NCBI GenBank assembly: GCA_016875515.1
Contig: VGRA01000054.1
Coordinates: 1-10,039 of the forward strand
Direction: 5' to 3'
From: Deltaproteobacteria bacterium
Lineage (GTDB): Bacteria > Myxococcota > Myxococcia > Myxococcales > Myxococcaceae
Length of the DNA stretch: 10,039 nucleotides
In this document: in pieces, positions 6,454-10,039 of the stretch
How the letters are laid out: the number at the start of each line of letters is the position of its first letter
How positions within the stretch are numbered: the first letter of the stretch is position 1
Made by a program: the position numbers and the translations under genes
The notes under the pieces: generated by a model
Database searches by the model: none
Told to the model about the DNA's origin: nothing
The model's input: only the letters and a program-made list of their open reading frames with translations

Positions 6454-7251
6454 ATGGGACTGTTGCGTGCGTTCTGCGCGGGTGGGGCGGTGCTGATGGG
6501 TGCGTCCGGGTGCGCCATCGTCGGGCCCGGGGAGCGGGGGCTGCGCTCCACGCTGGGGCGGCTGGAGCCCGAGGCGCACCCGCCCGGGCCGTTGCCCTTC
6601 AACCCGTTCCTGTCCCGGGTGACGGTGGTGCCGGTGCGGACCGTCAACCGCGAGCTGGGGCTGCTGCTGCCCTCCCGCGAGGGGCTGACCATCCAGGCGG
6701 AGATATCGCTGATGTACCGCCTCCGCCCCGAGGCGGTGCCCACCATCTTCGAGACCATTGGGGGGGAGTACGAGAAGGCGGTGGTGCTGACCGCCTTCCG
6801 CTCGGCCGCCGCCGAGGTGTCCTCCCGACACAACGCCAAGGACATGCACAGCAGCGAGCGGGCCAACATCGAGACGGAGATACGCGAGCGGCTGAACTCC
6901 GCGCTCGGGCCGCGCGGTTTCGAGGTGGAGCGGGTGCTGCTCAAGAGCATCGTGCTGCCGGCGGGGCTGGCGCGCGCCATCGAGGACAAGCTGGAGGCGG
7001 AGCAGGCCGCGCAGCAGATGCAGTTCGTGCTCGAGCGGGAGCAGCGGGAGGCGGAGCGACGCCGGGTGGAGGCGGTGGGCATCCGGGATTCGCAGCGCAT
7101 CGTCAACGAGGGGCTGACGCCGCTGCTCATCCGGTGGCGCGCCATTGAAGCGTTCCGGGAGCTGGCCGCGTCGAAGAACGCGAAGGTCATCATCACCAAC
7201 GGCGAGTCGCCGCTGATGGTCTCGCCCGAGGCGGGGCCCGCAGCGGACTGA
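6454..7251 (+). CDS. SPFH/prohibitin-family (band 7) lipoprotein
   Basis: The 265-residue product starts at the ATG at 6454, preceded by GAGAGGG; in-frame upstream codons are proline/arginine-rich and rejected. The N-terminus carries a signal ending GASGC, with C20 the likely lipidated cysteine, although alanine at -3 makes it a weak lipobox. An SPFH domain follows: VVPVRTVNRELGLLLPSREGLTIQAEISLMYRL (58-90), IFETIGGEYEKAVV (98-111) and the prohibitin-like AAAEVSSRHNAKDMHSSERANIETEI (118-143). Next come GFEVERVLLKSIVLPAGLARAIEDK (155-179), a charged coiled coil (about 176-210) and the usual prohibitin ending NAKVIITNG. Such proteins form membrane-bound oligomeric cages or scaffolds that often modulate proteases. 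Lipid anchoring would replace the usual N-terminal transmembrane helix and put the domain outside the inner membrane. Divergent from the GHL10 gene. Confidence 0.92.
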   Translation: MGLLRAFCAGGAVLMGASGCAIVGPGERGLRSTLGRLEPEAHPPGPLPFNPFLSRVTVVPVRTVNRELGLLLPSREGLTIQAEISLMYRLRPEAVPTIFETIGGEYEKAVVLTAFRSAAAEVSSRHNAKDMHSSERANIETEIRERLNSALGPRGFEVERVLLKSIVLPAGLARAIEDKLEAEQAAQQMQFVLEREQREAERRRVEAVGIRDSQRIVNEGLTPLLIRWRAIEAFRELAASKNAKVIITNGESPLMVSPEAGPAAD

Positions 7252-7289
7252 GACCGGCACGGCCCTCCTCCACCCGCCCGGCAACGGGC

Positions 7290-7295
7290 TAGGCT
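7290..7295 (+). promoter_or_regulatory. -10-like TAGGCT immediately before a start codon
   Basis: TAGGCT ends six bases before the ATG at 7302, so transcription from it would start at or very near the start codon and give a leaderless mRNA. There is no Shine-Dalgarno sequence between it and the ATG, which fits. No convincing -35 box is seen. Confidence 0.25.
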
Positions 7296-7301
7296 GCGCG
7301 C

Positions 7302-8768
7302 ATGGGCATGCCTCTGCGGCTGGCGGGATGGGTGCTGGTGGGCGTGCTGTGCGCCCCGTCCCGGGCCCGGGCGCTCACGCGCTGCGAGGTGATGGCCCAT
7401 GCCGAGGCCTGGGTGCAGGCGGGCGTCATGTACTCCCAGGGGCCCGGCTCCTCCGTGTGCCCGGGCCCCCTTCATTCGGACCCGCTGGCGGGCGGGGGCG
7501 GGTACCGGCCGGACTGCTCGGGCTTCGTCTCCGCCGTGTGGCAGCTGCCCCCGCCGGGCCACACCACCTACAGCTTCGCCGGCGGGCCGTGGGACGACGG
7601 CGTCTCCTAAGTCATTGCCCCGGAGGAGCTGCGGGCCGGGGATGCCGTCAACTTCGGCGGCAACCCGTCCGCGGGGACCGGCCACATCCGCCTGGTGGGG
7701 GGCTGGGCCTCCCCCGGCGTGCTGTGGGGGTACGAGGAGATTTATTGCGGCCAGCCCGCGCAGTACTGGGAGGCCTCCTGGGCGAGCATGGCCGGGCAGT
7801 ACGTGGCCATCCGGCGCGTGGACATGGCCGAGTGCAACGCCCCGCCGCGCGGCCATTTCGACGGCGTGGACGGCACGCACGCGGTGGGCTGGGCGCAGGA
7901 CACCGACAGCCCGGACCAGGCCCTGGGCGTCCACGTCTACTTCGGCGGCCCCACCGGGAGCCCGTCCGCCGTGGGCGTGGCCACCACCGCCAACGTCCAC
8001 CGGCCGGACCTGTGAGTGGCCCTCGGCTCGTGTGCGCACGGGTTCGACCTGGCCGTCCCCGTGGCCTTCCGGGACGGCATCCCCCGCCCGGTCCACGCCT
8101 ACACCTTCGACGGCGCCACCGGCGCCCCGGTGGAACTGCCCGGCAGCCCCCGCACGCTGCAGGCCCCGCCACCTGCCCTCCCGCCGGGGGTCCGACGGCA
8201 CGTGGTGGACCCGGCCGCGTTCGCCGCCTGGCGCTTCAGCTACCCGTGGGTGGCCCGCGCGCCGGACGCCGCCGTGGCCGCGGTGCCGGAGGGCAGTCCG
8301 TTTCCTGCCGCCCCGCTGTACGTGCAGGCGGATGACGGGACGCCCGAGGTGTGGATGGTGGACGGCGCAGAGCGGCGCCACGTGGCGAGCGAGGCCTCCG
8401 CGGCGGCGTGGCAACTGGACCTGTCCGTCGTGGCGAGGTGGCCCGCGGCGCAGGTGTACGCGCTGTCACAGGGCAAGCCGTGGCGGGCCACGCCGTTCGT
8501 CTTCAAGGGGAGCAACGGGGCCGTCTACGTGATGGATGAGCCTGCCGGCACGGGAGGCGAGAGGGATGCGGGTGAGCCCGACCGTGGCACCGGGGGGCCG
8601 GACGCAGGCTCCGGCGGTAGAGGCGGTGACGGAGGCACTGAGGTCACCACCGTGTCCGGCCCGGGGGCCAGCGGCTGCGGCTGCAGCGCGGGTGGCCCGG
8701 GCTGGGTATTCGGTGCGCTGGTGCTCACCGCCGCCGCTGTCAGGACGCGTCCGCGCCGGCAGGGTTGA
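7302..8768 (+). pseudogene. NlpC/P60-like secreted protein with MYXO-CTERM tail, interrupted by two in-frame stops
   Basis: One continuous frame of 488 codons is broken only by TAA at 7608-7610 and TGA at 8013-8015; coding quality and domain order continue across both. A signal peptide (1-25) precedes an NlpC/P60-type papain-fold domain with GYRPDCSGFVSAVW (C72 the predicted nucleophile) and, after the first stop, ELRAGDAVNF and GHIRLVGGW (H128 the predicted histidine). A middle beta region contains VALGSCAHGFDLAVP. The TGA replaces the residue just before it, where I expect a cysteine (RPDL[C]VALGSC). A G/D-rich linker leads to a MYXO-CTERM tail: GASGCGCS, hydrophobic WVFGALVLTAAAV, then TRPRR. 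Such proteins cleave peptidoglycan or amide bonds, and the tail directs surface sorting in myxobacteria. The first stop separates C72 from H128, so the truncated product should be inactive. Recent pseudogene most likely; base-calling errors possible. Confidence 0.85.
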
Positions 8769-9157
8769 AACCGGTTGGGGTCCGGGGCAAGAGGGCTGGC
8801 ACCGGCGCCGGTCAGTTCCTTCGAGGGGACAGACGTTGCTCCCAGCCACCACCGGTCGTGCTTCTGCCGGACTCCGCCACCACCAACTGTCTGGCCCGGC
8901 GGCACCTTCGGGTCTTCCGTGACGCGCACGGAGCCTGTCGGCGGGCCGTCCCGACTGCTCGTCCTCGCCTTCTGGACACGCCTTCCACCGTGCGGGCACG
9001 CCCGCGGGTGCGAACGTCCTCCACCGGCACCTACCCTCATGGGATGGAACGGCGTGCTCGGCCTACGTTGCAGGCCCGTCGGGCATGCCGACCGGCTGAC
9101 CACGTGTCAGACCCCCGTGAGACCCTGCGTTCGCCGTTCTCATGGAGGGAGGACCAC
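8769..9157. other. intergenic stretch without a supported gene
   Basis: About 390 bases hold no reading frame with a plausible start, domain or codon pattern. Two perfect palindromes occur near its left end: AACCGGTT (8769-8776), directly after the stop of the MYXO-CTERM gene, and ACCGGCGCCGGT (8801-8812). Their role is unknown; the first could contribute to transcript ending. The right end carries the ribosome binding site of the next small gene (GGAGGGAGGA at about 9144-9153). Confidence 0.45.
8801..8812. repeat. perfect 12-bp palindrome
   Basis: ACCGGCGCCGGT is its own reverse complement. It lies 33 bases after the stop of the interrupted MYXO-CTERM gene. It could be a protein-binding site or simply reflect the high GC content; nothing nearby decides between these. 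Confidence 0.35.
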
Positions 9158-9364
9158 ATGGCGGCACGGAGGCGGGGAGCGGGGCGGGACGCGGATGCGC
9201 TGGCGCGGCTCGAGGCGCTGGTGAAGGCGGTGGAGGAGGAGGCGCGGGCAAACGGGACGTTGTACCTGTTCGAGCGGTGGAAGGCCTCGCTGCCAGTCAA
9301 CCCTGCGGAGAGGAGCGCCGCACGCGCCAGTCCCCGCCGCAGGCGGACGGACGCGCCAGGCTGA
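9158..9364 (+). CDS. small protein of unknown function (68 residues)
   Basis: The ATG at 9158 has a very good ribosome binding site (GGAGGGAGGA ending about five bases upstream), the main reason to accept this short gene. The product has a basic start (MAARRRGAGR), a charged helix (ADALARLEALVKAVEEEARA, about 12-31), then GTLYLFERWKASLPVNP and a basic, disordered tail. There is no signal peptide, membrane segment or metal-binding motif, and I recognise no family. It faces the decayed hepT gene, with nine bases between the two ends. Its size and charge would suit a nucleic-acid-associated or regulatory protein, but that is a guess. It could also be an antitoxin-like remnant or a truncated longer protein. 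Confidence 0.55.
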   Translation: MAARRRGAGRDADALARLEALVKAVEEEARANGTLYLFERWKASLPVNPAERSAARASPRRRRTDAPG

Positions 9365-9373
9365 GCTGCCGTC

Positions 9374-9707
9374 CTACAAGTCCCGGGCGAGCGGCTGCAG
9401 CTGCGCCTCGAGTGCCGGACGTCGTAGGCGACGGTGTTCCACATTACCTGGGGGGCTTCCTCTGCTTGTGCGCGACCACGTCCGGGAAGCCCATGATGGC
9501 CCGCCATTCCACCTGGGGATGGCGGGCGCGCACCTCGGAGGGGAGCTGCTTGGCCACCTCGCCCAGGATGAACAGCTGTCTCTCCACTGCGGCGAGCGTG
9601 CGCTCGTCGTCACGGAGGAACTCCGCGGTGAGACCTTCACAGAACGTCCTGATGCGACGACACGCCTGCAGCATGTCCCGCAGCCGCAGCGCCTCCCTAC
9701 GCGACTT
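9374..9707 (-). pseudogene. hepT: decayed HepT (DUF86) RNase toxin
   Basis: The frame reads SRREALRLRDMLQACRRI, then a typical DUF86 core (AVERQLFILGEVAKQL, VRARHPQVEWRAIMGF), and stops early at 9444. Adding one C in the six-C run near 9450 restores QVMWNTVAYDV; adding one more C near 9420 restores PALEAQLQPLARDL and the stop at 9374-9376, giving the normal DUF86 end. The expected start codon (before SRRE, 9705-9707) is AAG rather than ATG. The catalytic RX4HXY motif reads P-DVVA-H-K-Q, so arginine is proline and tyrosine is glutamine. HepT is normally an RNase silenced by AMPylation of that tyrosine by MntA. The gene would have overlapped mntA by 11 bases. Four independent lesions point to real decay. 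An internal ATG at 9674 could express a useless fragment. Confidence 0.85.
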
Positions 9708-9987
9708 GGAGGGAGTCCCGGTCCGCTTCGGCCAGCACCTCCGGCGCGAGGCCACCGCGGGTGACCACGTCCACCCGGCGGTGGAGAAGCTCCTCCAACC
9801 GGACCTTCACGCGCATGAGGGACAACAGCCCGCGGTGGCCGTCCGGGTCCACCAGCAGGTCCACGTCGCTCTGGGACGTGTCGCTGCCTCGCGCAACCGA
9901 GCCGAACAGGGCGAGCGTCCTCACCCCGAGCGCACGCAGCTCGGCCCGGCGGACAGACAGGACCTGAAGGACGCCGTCACGAAGCAT
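9697..9987 (-). CDS. mntA: MntA-type nucleotidyltransferase antitoxin
   Basis: The 96-residue product is a minimal nucleotidyltransferase (MNT) protein. It has LRALGVRTLALFGSVARG (18-34) with the GS signature G29-S30, SDVDLLVD (40-47) giving the metal-binding pair D41 and D43, and RRVDVV (70-75) supplying the likely third acidic residue D73. It ends normally in ADRDSLQVA. In HepT/MntA systems this protein AMPylates the HepT toxin on a tyrosine next to its active site and neutralises it. I chose the ATG at 9987; an in-frame TTG at 10023 would add 12 residues unlike the family. All catalytic residues are present, so the enzyme looks intact, although the hepT gene overlapping its 3' end is ruined. 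It may be an unneeded survivor, or it may protect against HepT toxins encoded elsewhere. Confidence 0.9.
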   Translation of the reverse strand: MLRDGVLQVLSVRRAELRALGVRTLALFGSVARGSDTSQSDVDLLVDPDGHRGLLSLMRVKVRLEELLHRRVDVVTRGGLAPEVLAEADRDSLQVA

Positions 9988-10039
9988 CTGCGAATGCCTG
10001 GTGTCCACGTGGCACGCCAGCAACGCGGGGCCGCGGGAG

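Noticed and set aside
8013..8015. TGA at a cysteine-like position as a selenocysteine codon in the MYXO-CTERM gene
   Set aside because: A TAA already interrupts the same frame upstream, no clear SECIS-like hairpin was seen directly after the TGA, and the position is not a redox motif. Nonsense mutation or sequence error is simpler.
6288..8414. Very long minus-strand open frame (708 codons)
   Set aside because: It lies opposite the SPFH and MYXO-CTERM genes, is rich in R, G, P and H in the way of GC-rich antisense frames, and has no domain. It is a shadow.
8801..8812. The 12-bp palindrome as a CRISPR repeat or attachment site
   Set aside because: It occurs once only, with no spacers, integrase or tRNA nearby.
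8525..9103. Minus-strand frame covering the gap after the MYXO-CTERM gene
   Set aside because: No ribosome binding site or domain, and a proline/glycine-rich composition typical of spurious frames. Part of it is antisense to the sorting tail.

Overview
The window is very GC-rich and looks like chromosomal DNA of a myxobacterium (Myxococcota, close to Myxococcus, Corallococcus or Archangium). The best marker is a C-terminal MYXO-CTERM-type sorting tail (GCGC, a hydrophobic segment, then arginines) on the gene at 7302-8768. The two predicted lipoproteins and the codon usage agree with this. No rRNA, tRNA, CRISPR array, phage or IS element was seen.

Layout: 1-1046 Fic-family AMPylator with an N-terminal inhibitory helix and a C-terminal winged helix; 1081-1659 small secreted protein of unknown function; 1749-2183 an odd protein in which the front half of a HigB/Gp49-type toxin runs in frame into a complete Xre-type antitoxin helix-turn-helix; 2264-4218 (minus strand) a two-gene operon with an ATGA overlap, made of an AbiEi-type antitoxin/regulator and a nucleotidyltransferase-fold protein; 4219-4725 mostly non-coding, but holding the orphaned C-terminus of a second Xre-type antitoxin (4576-4686); 4726-6291 (minus) a DUF187/GHL10 glycoside hydrolase-like lipoprotein; 6454-7251 an SPFH/prohibitin-domain lipoprotein, divergent from it; 7302-8768 an NlpC/P60-like secreted or surface protein whose frame is broken by two in-frame stops; 8769-9157 no gene seen; 9158-9364 a 68-residue protein of unknown function; 9374-9707 (minus) a decayed HepT (DUF86) toxin gene; 9697-9987 (minus) an apparently intact MntA nucleotidyltransferase antitoxin.

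The main theme is toxin-antitoxin-like or defence-like modules in different states of preservation. One pair looks intact (AbiEi-like/NTase), as does one stand-alone Fic. One locus appears collapsed into a fusion (HigB'-HigA), one antitoxin survives only as a tail, and one antitoxin is intact beside a wrecked toxin (MntA/HepT). They are separated by ordinary envelope genes. The most notable points are the toxin-antitoxin fusion, the HepT gene that has lost its start codon, catalytic arginine, AMPylated tyrosine and reading frame while its antitoxin survives, and the twice-interrupted MYXO-CTERM gene. All calls come from reading the sequence; no database search was run.
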